Source: Pandoraea pnomenusa
Lineage (GTDB): Bacteria > Pseudomonadota > Gammaproteobacteria > Burkholderiales > Burkholderiaceae
Assembly (NCBI RefSeq): GCF_000767615.3
Contig: NZ_CP009553.3
Coordinates: 1,922,001-1,986,000 of the forward strand
DNA length: 64,000 nucleotides
Direction of reading: 5' to 3'
The notes beneath the pieces are model-generated. The model searched no databases and was not told the DNA's origin. It worked only from the letters and a program-made list of their open reading frames with translations. The position numbers and the translations under genes were made by a program. This document shows positions 10,906 through 21,872 of the stretch, in pieces. Within the stretch, counting starts at the first letter, position 1. Each line of letters opens with the position of its first letter.

Positions 10906-10974
10906 TTCGGTTGCGCGGTACGGCGCCGTCGCACATGTGACGGTGCGAGGCCGCGTTGCGATGGCATCGATCCA

Positions 10975-12858
10975 GTGATTCCCCAGTCGTTTTTGCAGGA
11001 CTTGCTCAACCGCGTCGACATTGTCGAGGTGGTGGGCCGTTATGTGCAGTTGAAGAAGGGTGGGGCGAACTTCATGGGGCTATGCCCCTTTCATAATGAG
11101 AAGTCGCCCTCATTTACGGTAAGCCCCACCAAGCAGTTCTATCACTGCTTCGGGTGCGGCGCGCACGGCAGCGCGATCAGTTTTCTCATGGAGCATGCCG
11201 GGCTTGGTTTTGTCGAAGCTGTCGAGGAGTTGGCCCGCAACGTCGGGCTGGATGTGCCGCGTGAGGCGCCGATGCCGGGCGCGCCGGCGCCTGCCGCGCA
11301 ACGGGCGCAAACCCTCGGGCTGGTCGACGTGATGACGCGCGCGTGCGATTACTACCGCAAGCAGTTGCGCAGCGCGCCGGCCGCCATCGACTATTTGAAG
11401 CGACGTGGCCTGACAGGCGAGATCGCCGCGCATTTCGGACTGGGATATGCCCCGGATGCCTGGCAGAACCTGGAGGCCGCGTTCCAGAATTACCGCGATG
11501 ACCAGCTGCTCGATGCAGGTCTCGTCATCGAAAGCGAGAAGGGCGAGGCCGGCGGTGCCAGGCGTCGCTACGACCGATTCCGCGACCGGATCATGTTCCC
11601 GATCCGGAATACGAAGGGGCAGGTGATTGCCTTCGGCGGGCGCGTGCTTGACAAGGGCGAGCCCAAATACCTGAATTCGCCCGAGACGCCGCTGTTCAGC
11701 AAGGGCAGCGAGTTGTACGGATTGTTCGAGGCGCGGGCCGGCATTCGCGACGCGGGCTACGTGCTGGTGGTCGAAGGGTATATGGATGTGGTGGCGCTGG
11801 CGCAGCTCGGTTTCCCGCAAGCTGTGGCGACGCTGGGAACGGCCTGCACGCCGATGCATGTGCAGAAGTTGTTGCGTCAGACCGAGACGGTCGTGTTCAG
11901 CTTCGACGGCGATGCGGCAGGCCGCCGGGCGGCCCGTCGCGCGTTGGAAGCCTGTCTGCCTCATGCCGACGACAACCGGAGCTTCAAGTTCCTGTTCCTG
12001 CCGAGCGAGCATGACCCGGACAGCTACGTGCGGGAATACGGTGCGCAGGCGTTTGCGGACGAGGTCTCGCGGGCCATGCCGATGTCGCAGTTCCTGATTG
12101 GCGAGGTGACGTCCGGCAAGGAAATGCATCAACCCGAGGGCCGGGCGCGGGCGCTGTTCGAGGCCAAGCCATTGTTGCAGCAAATGCCGGCGAACGCGCT
12201 GCGGGGCCAGATCCTGCATGCCTTGGCCGAGCGCGTGGGCAGCTCGATCGAGGAAGTCGCTGAATTGTGCGAATTGCAGATTGGCGCGGCCCGTCGGCAT
12301 AACGCGTGGGACAAGACACCGGCCAAGCGCGAAAAGCGCCGTGTCGTGGGGACGGAACACCGTGCCTTGCAGAATCTGTTGATGTTTCCGGTGCTCGGAA
12401 ACGAACTGACCGAAGAAGAGACCAAGATATTACGGGAAGTGCGTCATCACGCCGAGATCTTCTCGGAGGTGCTCTCGCACTGCCACGAGATGGGCGCGCA
12501 GGCGGATTTTCGCTTTATGTCGGATCGTCTGCGAGCGTCGCCGAACTGGGCGAGTTTCGACGACATCATTCGCGAAATTCTGTCTTTTGAGGAAAATGCA
12601 CGCGATTTGCTGTTATTCGACCCGGCCGACGAGGCTCAGGTCGAGCGTCGTGAAGAGCAGATATCGTTGCGGCTCGCCGAGTTGCGTAGCGCCATCCGGC
12701 GGCTGCAATACGACGGGCTGTGCGAGGAACTGGAGACGATTTTCAAGCGGGCGTCACTGACGGCCGATGAAATGCGCCATGCGCAGGCGCTGTCGCGGCA
12801 ACGCGACGAATTGAAGCGGTGGCTGGCTACGGCCGGCACAGGAGGCACGCGAAGTTGA
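10975..12858 (+). CDS. dnaG: DNA primase
   Basis: This 627-residue primase makes RNA primers at the replication fork. It starts at GTG 10975. The zinc-binding domain is at the N-terminus: CPFH near residue 40 and CFGCGAHG near 61-68. The Toprim catalytic core shows VVEGYMDVVAL, GTACTPMH and FSFDGDAAGRRAA, providing the acidic metal ligands. The C-terminal 150 residues form the DnaB helicase-binding region. It lies between yqeY and rpoD, 33 bases before the internal in-frame GTG of the rpoD frame; the rpoD promoter overlaps the end of dnaG's downstream spacer. Length and motifs are standard. Confidence 0.96.
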   Translation: MIPQSFLQDLLNRVDIVEVVGRYVQLKKGGANFMGLCPFHNEKSPSFTVSPTKQFYHCFGCGAHGSAISFLMEHAGLGFVEAVEELARNVGLDVPREAPMPGAPAPAAQRAQTLGLVDVMTRACDYYRKQLRSAPAAIDYLKRRGLTGEIAAHFGLGYAPDAWQNLEAAFQNYRDDQLLDAGLVIESEKGEAGGARRRYDRFRDRIMFPIRNTKGQVIAFGGRVLDKGEPKYLNSPETPLFSKGSELYGLFEARAGIRDAGYVLVVEGYMDVVALAQLGFPQAVATLGTACTPMHVQKLLRQTETVVFSFDGDAAGRRAARRALEACLPHADDNRSFKFLFLPSEHDPDSYVREYGAQAFADEVSRAMPMSQFLIGEVTSGKEMHQPEGRARALFEAKPLLQQMPANALRGQILHALAERVGSSIEEVAELCELQIGAARRHNAWDKTPAKREKRRVVGTEHRALQNLLMFPVLGNELTEEETKILREVRHHAEIFSEVLSHCHEMGAQADFRFMSDRLRASPNWASFDDIIREILSFEENARDLLLFDPADEAQVERREEQISLRLAELRSAIRRLQYDGLCEELETIFKRASLTADEMRHAQALSRQRDELKRWLATAGTGGTRS

Positions 12859-12870
12859 GGTAAGCCCGCG

Positions 12871-12879
12871 TGCTATAAT
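12871..12879 (+). promoter_or_regulatory. Extended -10 promoter for rpoD
   Basis: TGC TATAAT at 12871-12879 is a perfect -10 hexamer with the TGn extension. No good -35 is seen at 16-18 bases (GAAGTT region), which an extended -10 can tolerate. Transcription would begin near 12886, about 36 bases before the rpoD ATG. Confidence 0.6.
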
Positions 12880-12921
12880 GGAAAGTTTTCAGTGGGCTGT
12901 TTTCTGGCAAGCGAGATCGCT

Positions 12922-15558
<2,637 letters not shown>

Positions 15559-15586
15559 TTGCTGCTGAGCGAGCGCCGGTAGTTGA

Positions 15587-15662
<76 letters not shown>

Positions 15663-15672
15663 AAGAAGCAAG

Positions 15673-15707
15673 AAAGCCCCTGACGGTGACGTCAGGGGCT
15701 TTTTTTA
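15673..15707 (+). terminator. Terminator after rpoD/tRNA
   Basis: AAAGCCCCTGAC at 15673-15684 pairs perfectly with GTCAGGGGCTTT at 15691-15702 around a six-base loop, followed by more T residues to 15706. It lies 10 bases after the tRNA. Confidence 0.85.
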
Positions 15708-15863
15708 TGTCAATAAGTTGCGTAGAAATTCTCGCCCCGGGTGCCCACGCTCATTCCGATGGGACGAGAGTGCCGGTAGCGTGATCTCTCCACCAAAAAA
15801 TGGCCCTTGGTTGGTGCACCTGCGGCGACATCCTCGGATGCCATCGGCGGTCGCCGCGCATGC

Positions 15864-16238
15864 TCAGGTCTGGGCGTCGAACACTTCGCGTGCGACACGG
15901 AAGCTGTCGATCGCCGCAGGCACACCGGCGTAGATCGCGGCTTGCAGGAACACCTCGGTGATTTCCTCCTTCGTCACGCCGTTGGTCAGCGCGCCGCGCA
16001 CATGCAGCTTCAGCTCGTGCGGACGATTCATGACCGTGAGCATGCCCAGATTCAGCAAGCTCCGGGTGCGCCGGTCGAGACCCGGGCGATTCCATATCTC
16101 GCCCCAACAGTACTCCGTCACCAGTTCCTGCATCGGGCGATTGAAAGCATCGGCCGACGCAATCGACTTATCCACGTACTCGCTGCCGAGCACCTCGCGG
16201 CGCGTCTTCAGCCCCTTCTCGAACAATTCCGGATTCAT
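15864..16238 (-). CDS. Carboxymuconolactone decarboxylase (PcaC-like) family protein
   Basis: This 124-residue protein has the all-helical CMD fold pattern: LVTEYCWGEIWNRPGL, then RTRSLLNLGMLTVMNRPHELKLHV, then ITEVFLQAAIYAGVPAAI. The size and absence of a CxxC redox pair resemble PcaC, which decarboxylates 4-carboxymuconolactone in protocatechuate breakdown, rather than AhpD. No other pca gene is present, so a role on a different intermediate is likely. It is the last gene of the leftward island, 31 bases after the ABC substrate-binding protein gene, and is probably cotranscribed with it. Confidence 0.85.
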   Translation of the reverse strand: MNPELFEKGLKTRREVLGSEYVDKSIASADAFNRPMQELVTEYCWGEIWNRPGLDRRTRSLLNLGMLTVMNRPHELKLHVRGALTNGVTKEEITEVFLQAAIYAGVPAAIDSFRVAREVFDAQT

Positions 16239-16269
16239 TGGACACCTCCCTCATTTTTCATTTCGGCAA

Positions 16270-17292
16270 TTACTTCGCCTTGGCCGCGGTCGCCACCCAC
16301 TGATCCATCTGCGCCTTGTTGGCGGCGATCCACTCGTCCGAGAGTTTCGTTATCAGCGCCGGCGAGCCGCCTTCCTTGCTGATGGTAGCCTCCCACTGCG
16401 ACCACGTCTTGCCTGGGAAGCGGATCTGCTCGATGAGCGCCTTCACGGCCGGGTTAGCGGCAATGAACTGCTTGTTTGCGACCGAGCCCCAGTTCCAGGA
16501 CGCCATCGCCATGCGGCACGGATTCGCCCCGCCAGCGCACCCCTCGACGTTGTTCACGAGCGCCGAGCCCTTGTTGGGGACGTTCGGCGGGAGTGCGTCA
16601 GCCGGGGTCGGGAGCCACACCACATCCACGCCCGGCACGAGCGCGTTCGTCACCCATGACGGACTCCACGCGTAGAAAAATGCCGGCTTGCCCTGTCTGA
16701 CCTTCGTGACCGCCTCGACCATCAGCGCTTCGTACTTGCCTCGCACTGCCTTGACCGTCGGCTTCAGGCCGAACTTGTCGAGCTGGTAATCGACGACATC
16801 GCCGCAACTCCAGCCCGGATCGCAACTGATCAGCTCGGCCTTGCCGTCCTTGCCGAAGAGTCCGGCGATCTTCGGATCCTTCATCTGCTCGAGACTGGTG
16901 ATGTGATACTGCAGCGCCGTCTTCTTGTCGATCAGATAGCCGTTGATGCCATCGCCCGCGATGAGGCCCGAGCCCACGATCATCGCCTGCGACGCCACCG
17001 CGCGGAAGCCCGGTTCACGTTGCGGGAAGTTCACATCGGTGGCGATGTCGATATCGCCTTGCGCAACCGCCTGGAAGAACAGCGTCGTATTCATCGTACT
17101 GAGCTTGACGTCGTACCCCAGCCCCTTGAACGCCTTCGAGACGATCTGGGCGACGACGTAATTACCGCCGAAGCTGTCGCTTTGCGCGTAATGGATCGTC
17201 TTTCCCGTGCCCGGAAGCGTCTGGGCATGCAACGCGCCCGCCGCGACCAGCGAAAACGTGAACGAAGCAACCGCCTTTGCGAATCCTTTCAT
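16270..17292 (-). CDS. ProX/OpuAC-type glycine betaine ABC transporter substrate-binding protein
   Basis: The 340-residue protein starts at the ATG at 17292 with a signal peptide: MKGFAKAVASF, a hydrophobic core, and a cleavage site at ALHA/QT. The mature part begins with GKTIHYAQSDSFGGNYV and contains tryptophan-bearing segments (PGWSCGD, YAWSPSWV) of the type that cage quaternary ammonium groups in ProX relatives. It would bind the substrate in the periplasm for the permease and ATPase encoded just upstream. A gap of 157 bases separates it from the permease gene. Within an uptake-catabolism cluster, the ligand is more likely a nutrient than an osmoprotectant, but its identity is unknown. 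An earlier start would add charged residues before the signal peptide and is rejected. Confidence 0.9.
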   Translation of the reverse strand: MKGFAKAVASFTFSLVAAGALHAQTLPGTGKTIHYAQSDSFGGNYVVAQIVSKAFKGLGYDVKLSTMNTTLFFQAVAQGDIDIATDVNFPQREPGFRAVASQAMIVGSGLIAGDGINGYLIDKKTALQYHITSLEQMKDPKIAGLFGKDGKAELISCDPGWSCGDVVDYQLDKFGLKPTVKAVRGKYEALMVEAVTKVRQGKPAFFYAWSPSWVTNALVPGVDVVWLPTPADALPPNVPNKGSALVNNVEGCAGGANPCRMAMASWNWGSVANKQFIAANPAVKALIEQIRFPGKTWSQWEATISKEGGSPALITKLSDEWIAANKAQMDQWVATAAKAK

Positions 17293-17449
17293 TGCTGCTC
17301 TCCAAGACCTGTTCGATCTTTCCGATCGTCGAGTTATCGGCCCGCGGGACTTCCGCCCGAGGGCTCGGGTGCCGATCCCTGACACCGTCGTCATGGCCGG
17401 CGTTTCTGTGCTGCCAAACGTACGAAAACCTGATGCTCCGCCGCTTCGT

Positions 17450-18403
17450 TCAGAGCGCTTCACGCGCATCCGCCGCACGCGCCGTCGGCGGCACTTCGGC
17501 CCCCGCCCGACGCTCCCCACGAAACAATCGCGAGATCACCGCCCGAAACGTCTGCTGATCGCGCGGCTTCGTGCGTGCGAGCTTCTGTGTGAACCGGTCG
17601 AGCATCATGGCCAGCAACACGATGGCGATGCCACCGACAGCCGCGCGTCCCACATCGAGTCGCCCCAGCCCCTGCAGCACCACCAGCCCGAGACCTTCCG
17701 CGCCGATCATGGCCACCACGACCGACATCACCATCGCCGTGAGCACGGTCTGGTTCAGGCCACCGAGAATCGTCGGCACCGCGAGCGGCAATTGCACCTC
17801 CCACAGCAACTGACGCTTGTCCGCCCCAAACGCGAGACCGGCTTCCACGATTTCATGCTCGACCATGCGAATGCCCAGATGCGTGAAGCGGATGAGCGGT
17901 GGCATCGCGGCCGTCACCACGGCGACTTCGCCCGGCACGTTGCCCACGCCGAAGAGCATCACCACCGGCACGAGATATACGAACGTCGGGGTCGTCTGCA
18001 TGATGTCGAGCACCGGTCGCACCACCAGCCACGCTCGCTCGCTGCGCGCGCTCCAGATGCCGATGGGAATGCCAATGAGCGCACAGAACAGAATGGCGGT
18101 CATGATGAGCGAGAGCGTCGTCATCGCTTCGCCCCACACCCCGAGCATGGCGATGACCACGAACACGACGGCGCTGAATGCCGCGACGCCAAGACTGGCC
18201 AAACGCCAACACAGCAGGAACGCGATCACGACCATCACCGGGAACGGCGCGGCGTGAAATACGCTGTCGTTGAACGTCAGCAACCGCTCGACAGGCCATT
18301 TGATGACCAGGAACAGCGGACGCATGTGCAGCGCCATCCATTGCACGCCCTCCTGAATCCATTGATCGAAGGGGAATACCGCAAGTTGGTCGGCATTAAG
18401 CAT
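17450..18403 (-). CDS. ProW/OpuAB-type ABC transporter permease
   Basis: This 317-residue inner-membrane protein has about six to seven helices. The ABC-coupling loop EAGLAFGADKRQLLWEVQLPLA near the middle fits the EAA motif that contacts the ATPase, and TTPTFVYLVPVVMLFG and GLNQTVLTAMVMSVV are typical of ProW. The ATG at 18403 overlaps the end of the ATPase gene by eight bases, which argues for translational coupling. Together with the neighbours it forms a complete type I importer for a betaine-like compound. Confidence 0.9.
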   Translation of the reverse strand: MLNADQLAVFPFDQWIQEGVQWMALHMRPLFLVIKWPVERLLTFNDSVFHAAPFPVMVVIAFLLCWRLASLGVAAFSAVVFVVIAMLGVWGEAMTTLSLIMTAILFCALIGIPIGIWSARSERAWLVVRPVLDIMQTTPTFVYLVPVVMLFGVGNVPGEVAVVTAAMPPLIRFTHLGIRMVEHEIVEAGLAFGADKRQLLWEVQLPLAVPTILGGLNQTVLTAMVMSVVVAMIGAEGLGLVVLQGLGRLDVGRAAVGGIAIVLLAMMLDRFTQKLARTKPRDQQTFRAVISRLFRGERRAGAEVPPTARAADAREAL

Positions 18404-19445
18404 GATGGTCTCCTGCGCCGGCAGTGGCGCCAATCCGGGCAAGCAACTGCCCCACGTCCAGCACTCCGATCAGCTTGCCGTCGTCGTCGGTCACACCCAT
18501 CGGTCCGTCGGATTTGAAACGCGCGGCCACATCGACCAGGCGCATGTCGGCCGGCACGCATGGCAACCCGTGCTCGCATTGGGCGAGCACCGCGGGCACG
18601 GGCGCCATCACCGAACGTGCATCGAAAAGGCGGGCACGGTCGACGTCACGGGTGAACGCCGCCACGTAGTCGCTGCCCGGATCCAGCACGATCTGTTGCG
18701 GCGTGCCTTCGCGCACAAGGCGACCCTCCGACATGATGGCGATGCGCGTGCCGAGCTTCAGCGCTTCCTGAAAGTCATGCGTGATGAACAGAATGGTCTT
18801 GTTGAGCGTGTGCTGAAGACGCAGCAGCTCGTCCTGCATTTCCGTTCGGATGAGCGGATCGAGCGCGCTGAAGGCTTCATCCATGATGAGGACGTCCGCC
18901 TCGGTAGCGAGCGCACGGGCCAGCCCCACGCGCTGCCGCATACCGCCGCTCAGTTCGTGCGGCATGTGATACGCCCAGCGCGCCAGTCCAACCACGCACA
19001 GCACCTCCTCGGCGCGACGGCGCCGCTGTGCTGCCGGCATGCCACGCAGCTTGAGTCCGAACTCCACGTTTTCGATGACACGGCGATTCGGTAGCAGCGC
19101 GAAGTGCTGGAACACCATCGATATGCGATTGCGACGCACCTCGCGCAGCCCCCCCTCGTGAAGCGCACACAGGTCCTCGCCGTCAAGCAGAATCCGGCCG
19201 TCGGAAGGCTCGTTGAGGCGGTTGATGCAACGCGCGAGCGTCGATTTCCCGGAGCCGGAGAGCCCCATGATCATGTAGATCGCACCGGACGGAACCGTCA
19301 GGGAGACGTCGTCGAGTCCCACGACCTGGCCGAGCGTTTCGAGCACCTCGGACTTGCGTTTGCCGTCGCGCAACATGGCCAGCGCTCGCGCCGGCTTGTC
19401 GGCGAAGACCTTGTACAGGTTTTCGATTCTCAGTCGGTCAGTCAT
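18396..19445 (-). CDS. ProV/OpuAA-type ABC transporter ATP-binding protein
   Basis: This 349-residue ATPase powers the importer. Walker A is GLSGSGKST, the signature is LSGGMRQRVGLARAL, and Walker B is VLIMDEAFSALDP followed by the switch histidine in FITHD. The N-terminal ENLYKVFADKPARAL is diagnostic for the ProV branch, and a C-terminal CBS-like regulatory region follows. The ATG at 19445 has a near-perfect AAAGGAGG ribosome site and overlaps the NIPSNAP gene by eight bases. Overlaps on both sides show that the transporter belongs to the same transcript as the enzymes. Confidence 0.92.
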   Translation of the reverse strand: MTDRLRIENLYKVFADKPARALAMLRDGKRKSEVLETLGQVVGLDDVSLTVPSGAIYMIMGLSGSGKSTLARCINRLNEPSDGRILLDGEDLCALHEGGLREVRRNRISMVFQHFALLPNRRVIENVEFGLKLRGMPAAQRRRRAEEVLCVVGLARWAYHMPHELSGGMRQRVGLARALATEADVLIMDEAFSALDPLIRTEMQDELLRLQHTLNKTILFITHDFQEALKLGTRIAIMSEGRLVREGTPQQIVLDPGSDYVAAFTRDVDRARLFDARSVMAPVPAVLAQCEHGLPCVPADMRLVDVAARFKSDGPMGVTDDDGKLIGVLDVGQLLARIGATAGAGDHHA

Positions 19446-19815
19446 GGCCAACCTCCTTTGGGTCCGTAGAATGATGGTCCGTGGCAGCCTGTGGCGTGAA
19501 CGCCGTGAGCGGGGAAAAATCGGTCGGTACCAGAATGCGGTTCTCGGCGGTTTCGATCAATTCGGACAGACGCGGAATGAACGCCTGCCAGCGCTTGTCT
19601 TGCGCCAGGCGCGCGCGACGCCTGGCACGCTCGTCCAGACTCGGATACGCCCAGAGATGGGTCACCTGACTGAGCACACCGATCTCCGTCGTGAAATACC
19701 CGACGAGATGCCCGAGGATGGGCTGCTGAATCGCCAGCCCTTCGGTCCGCACGAGATTCAGGTACAGACTCATGCAACCGTTGCGAATGCGGTAAATGCG
19801 CTCTTCGACGATCAT
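19438..19815 (-). CDS. NIPSNAP family protein
   Basis: This 125-residue protein has the NIPSNAP ferredoxin-like pattern: MIVEERIYRIRNGCM at the start, then LVGYFTTEIGVLSQVTHLWAYPS and RARLAQDKRW. Such small dimeric alpha-beta barrel proteins often sit in catabolic operons and may act as enzymes or chaperones for reactive intermediates; no reaction is assigned. The start overlaps the stop of the hydrolase gene by four bases, and its stop overlaps the ATPase start. This tight packing is evidence of one operon. Confidence 0.82.
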   Translation of the reverse strand: MIVEERIYRIRNGCMSLYLNLVRTEGLAIQQPILGHLVGYFTTEIGVLSQVTHLWAYPSLDERARRRARLAQDKRWQAFIPRLSELIETAENRILVPTDFSPLTAFTPQAATDHHSTDPKEVGHD

Positions 19816-20690
19816 GCTGGGGGCCCCTTCTTTTCCGGGTCATCAACAAGGAAATCCAGCAACAGCCCCGCGACCGGCGCGGCCGCTTCGACCAGAATCG
19901 AATGCCGCATGCCCGGCAGGATGGCGAGTTGCGAGCCGACGATGCACTCATGCATAAAGCGGGCCATGCGCGGGTTCGAGCCCTGATCGTCTTCGCCGGT
20001 GACGATGAGCGTCGGCACGCGGATCTGATCGATGAACCCGCCGAAATCGGTCTCCGCCAGCACGCGGTAGGCCGACGCATAACAATCCGGATCGTTCTGC
20101 GCATTGCGATTGCGCAGATAGACGATCCGCTCCGGATGTCTCGCCTGAAAGTCTTCCGTCAGCCAGCGAGACAGCGAGGCGTCGTAATGGGCGCCACGCT
20201 CGCCGCCCTGCAACGCGGCGAGCCTCGCGAGTACGCGCTCGCGCTCCTCTTTGGTCCGGCCCGACACCGTGGCGAGCAGCGCAAGACGACGCAGGCGCGT
20301 CGGATACGAGAGCGCCAGCCGCTGTGCGATCAGCCCGCCCAGCGAGAAGCCCGCGAGATCGAACGTGGCGAAGCCCACGTGATCCGCAAGTGCCAGCGCG
20401 TCGGCGACGAAATCGTCGATCTCGTATCGTCCCTTTACCCGCGACGAGTTGCCGTGACCGCGCAGATCGAAGGTGAGGATGCGGAAGTCGTCGGCCAGCA
20501 GGGTAGCCACGTCGTCCCAAGCTTCCTGGTACGATCCCACGCCGTGAATGCACACGAGCGGGCGGGTGCCTCGGCCGAGCAGGCGATAGGCCAGCGTGAC
20601 ATTGCCGACTTGCAGCGTCTGTGCGGGCGAATCGGTGGACGAATCGGTGGGCGAATCGGTGGGCGGTTCGGTCATGGCGCGCGCACTCAT
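19812..20690 (-). CDS. Alpha/beta-fold hydrolase
   Basis: This 292-residue protein has the serine-hydrolase elbow AGFSLGGL, the oxyanion-hole HGVGS segment, the DLRGHGNS loop and a late histidine in GMRHSILVE, giving a Ser-Asp-His triad. The closest groups by pattern are 3-oxoadipate enol-lactonase and related lactonases, but amide or ester hydrolysis is equally possible. The N-terminal 25 residues contain a short repeat of PTDS/STDS units coded by near-identical 12-base repeats and are probably disordered; a shorter start at the ATG for MTEPPTD is possible. It sits three bases after the LLM gene. Confidence 0.82.
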   Translation of the reverse strand: MSARAMTEPPTDSPTDSSTDSPAQTLQVGNVTLAYRLLGRGTRPLVCIHGVGSYQEAWDDVATLLADDFRILTFDLRGHGNSSRVKGRYEIDDFVADALALADHVGFATFDLAGFSLGGLIAQRLALSYPTRLRRLALLATVSGRTKEERERVLARLAALQGGERGAHYDASLSRWLTEDFQARHPERIVYLRNRNAQNDPDCYASAYRVLAETDFGGFIDQIRVPTLIVTGEDDQGSNPRMARFMHECIVGSQLAILPGMRHSILVEAAAPVAGLLLDFLVDDPEKKGPPA

Positions 20691-20693
20691 GCG

Positions 20694-21830
20694 TCAGCGG
20701 CCCGCCGATGCCAGCGCGGCCGGACGCCCAGACGTCTCGGCCAACTGTGCCGCCGCAGCCGCATTGGCCTCCCTGGCGCGACCTGCTTCACGCGCGGCGA
20801 AATGGGGCATCACTTCGTCGATGAACAGACGCAGCGTCTTTACCTGCAACTCGAACGGCAGATTGAACGACAGGCCGAGGCAGAACTGGTCGACGCCTTG
20901 CGCCTCGTACACTTCGAGCTTGCGCACGATCTCGTCCGGCGTGCCAAACATCAGGTTTTCTCGGATTGCCGCCGGATCGTAGTTGGCGCGCCCGACAACC
21001 GACTCGTACGGCACGGCTTCCGGGAAGCCGTTCCTGACGGTGCCGATGTTCTGCATCAGGTTCTCGAACGTGCGGCCGAAATCCACGCTGTGACGCACGG
21101 CGATTTCCCAGTCCTGCGGACGGTCGTACACGCAGGTGCGGCGCAGCATCATGAAGCGCGGCCGCGGGCGTTCCGGATGATCGGCCACTGCCTTGCGGAA
21201 TTTATCGCCCAGCACGGCGACTTCGGAGACAGGGGCGGCGAGCGGCGTCGACAGGATGTTCGCGCCAACACCGACGGCCCAGTCGAAACTGCCCGGATCA
21301 CGTGTTGCCACCCAGATCGGCGGATGCGGCTGTTGCAGCGGCTTGGGCACCGACGTGGCGAGCGGGAATTGCCAGTAATGCCCGTCATGCGCGTAATCGC
21401 CTTCCCACAACTTCTTCACCGCCGGCACCAGTTCCTTCATGTACGCCACGCCTTCCTGCTGCGGAATACCGCCCGCCATGCGGTCGAACTCATACTGATA
21501 CGCGCCGCGCGCGATACCGAATTCGAGGCGTCCGCCCGTCAGGTGGTCGCACATCGCGGCCTCGCCTGCCAGACGAATCGGCGACCAGTACGGTGCGACG
21601 ATGGTGGCCGTGCCCAGACGGATCTGCTCGGTGTGCTGCGAGAGCCACGTAAGCGTGATGAACGGGTTCGGCGAGATGGTGCATTCGATGGTGTGGTGCT
21701 CGGCGGTCCACAGCGTCTCGAAGCCGCCTTCGTCGGCGATGCGCGCGAGGTGCAGCATGTTGCGCACGGCGTCGTTCATCGTGTCCTGCGGCGAGAAGCG
21801 CTCCATGCTGAGCGATACGGAGAATTTCAT
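20694..21830 (-). CDS. LLM-class (bacterial luciferase-like) flavin-dependent monooxygenase
   Basis: This 378-residue protein begins MKFSVSLSMERF and shows the luciferase-like TIM-barrel pattern: GGFETLWTAEHH, then SPNPFITLTWLSQHTEQIRLGT, LTGGRLEFGIARGAYQYEF, and PHPPIWVATRDPGSFDWA. Such enzymes use FMNH2 from a separate reductase to insert oxygen into C-N, C-S or carbonyl substrates. The flavin reductase gene two genes upstream is the natural partner. The ATG at 21830 is preceded by GGAGATC; an earlier start would add 11 charged residues. The exact substrate is unknown. The C-terminal 30 residues are alanine-rich and probably disordered. Confidence 0.9.
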   Translation of the reverse strand: MKFSVSLSMERFSPQDTMNDAVRNMLHLARIADEGGFETLWTAEHHTIECTISPNPFITLTWLSQHTEQIRLGTATIVAPYWSPIRLAGEAAMCDHLTGGRLEFGIARGAYQYEFDRMAGGIPQQEGVAYMKELVPAVKKLWEGDYAHDGHYWQFPLATSVPKPLQQPHPPIWVATRDPGSFDWAVGVGANILSTPLAAPVSEVAVLGDKFRKAVADHPERPRPRFMMLRRTCVYDRPQDWEIAVRHSVDFGRTFENLMQNIGTVRNGFPEAVPYESVVGRANYDPAAIRENLMFGTPDEIVRKLEVYEAQGVDQFCLGLSFNLPFELQVKTLRLFIDEVMPHFAAREAGRAREANAAAAAQLAETSGRPAALASAGR

Positions 21831-21872
21831 GGGTAGATCTCCAGGGGGTTTTCGTTTGTGCATTGCGGGCGA

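Noticed and set aside
15864..16238. Protocatechuate (beta-ketoadipate) pathway marker pcaC
   Set aside because: No pcaB, pcaD, pcaG, pcaH or pcaI/J lies nearby and the gene belongs to an amine-type cluster; only the family is assigned.
20600..20660. Tandem 12-base repeat as a phase-variable locus
   Set aside because: Units of 12 bases keep the frame whatever the copy number, so no on/off switching results. It probably codes a flexible tail.
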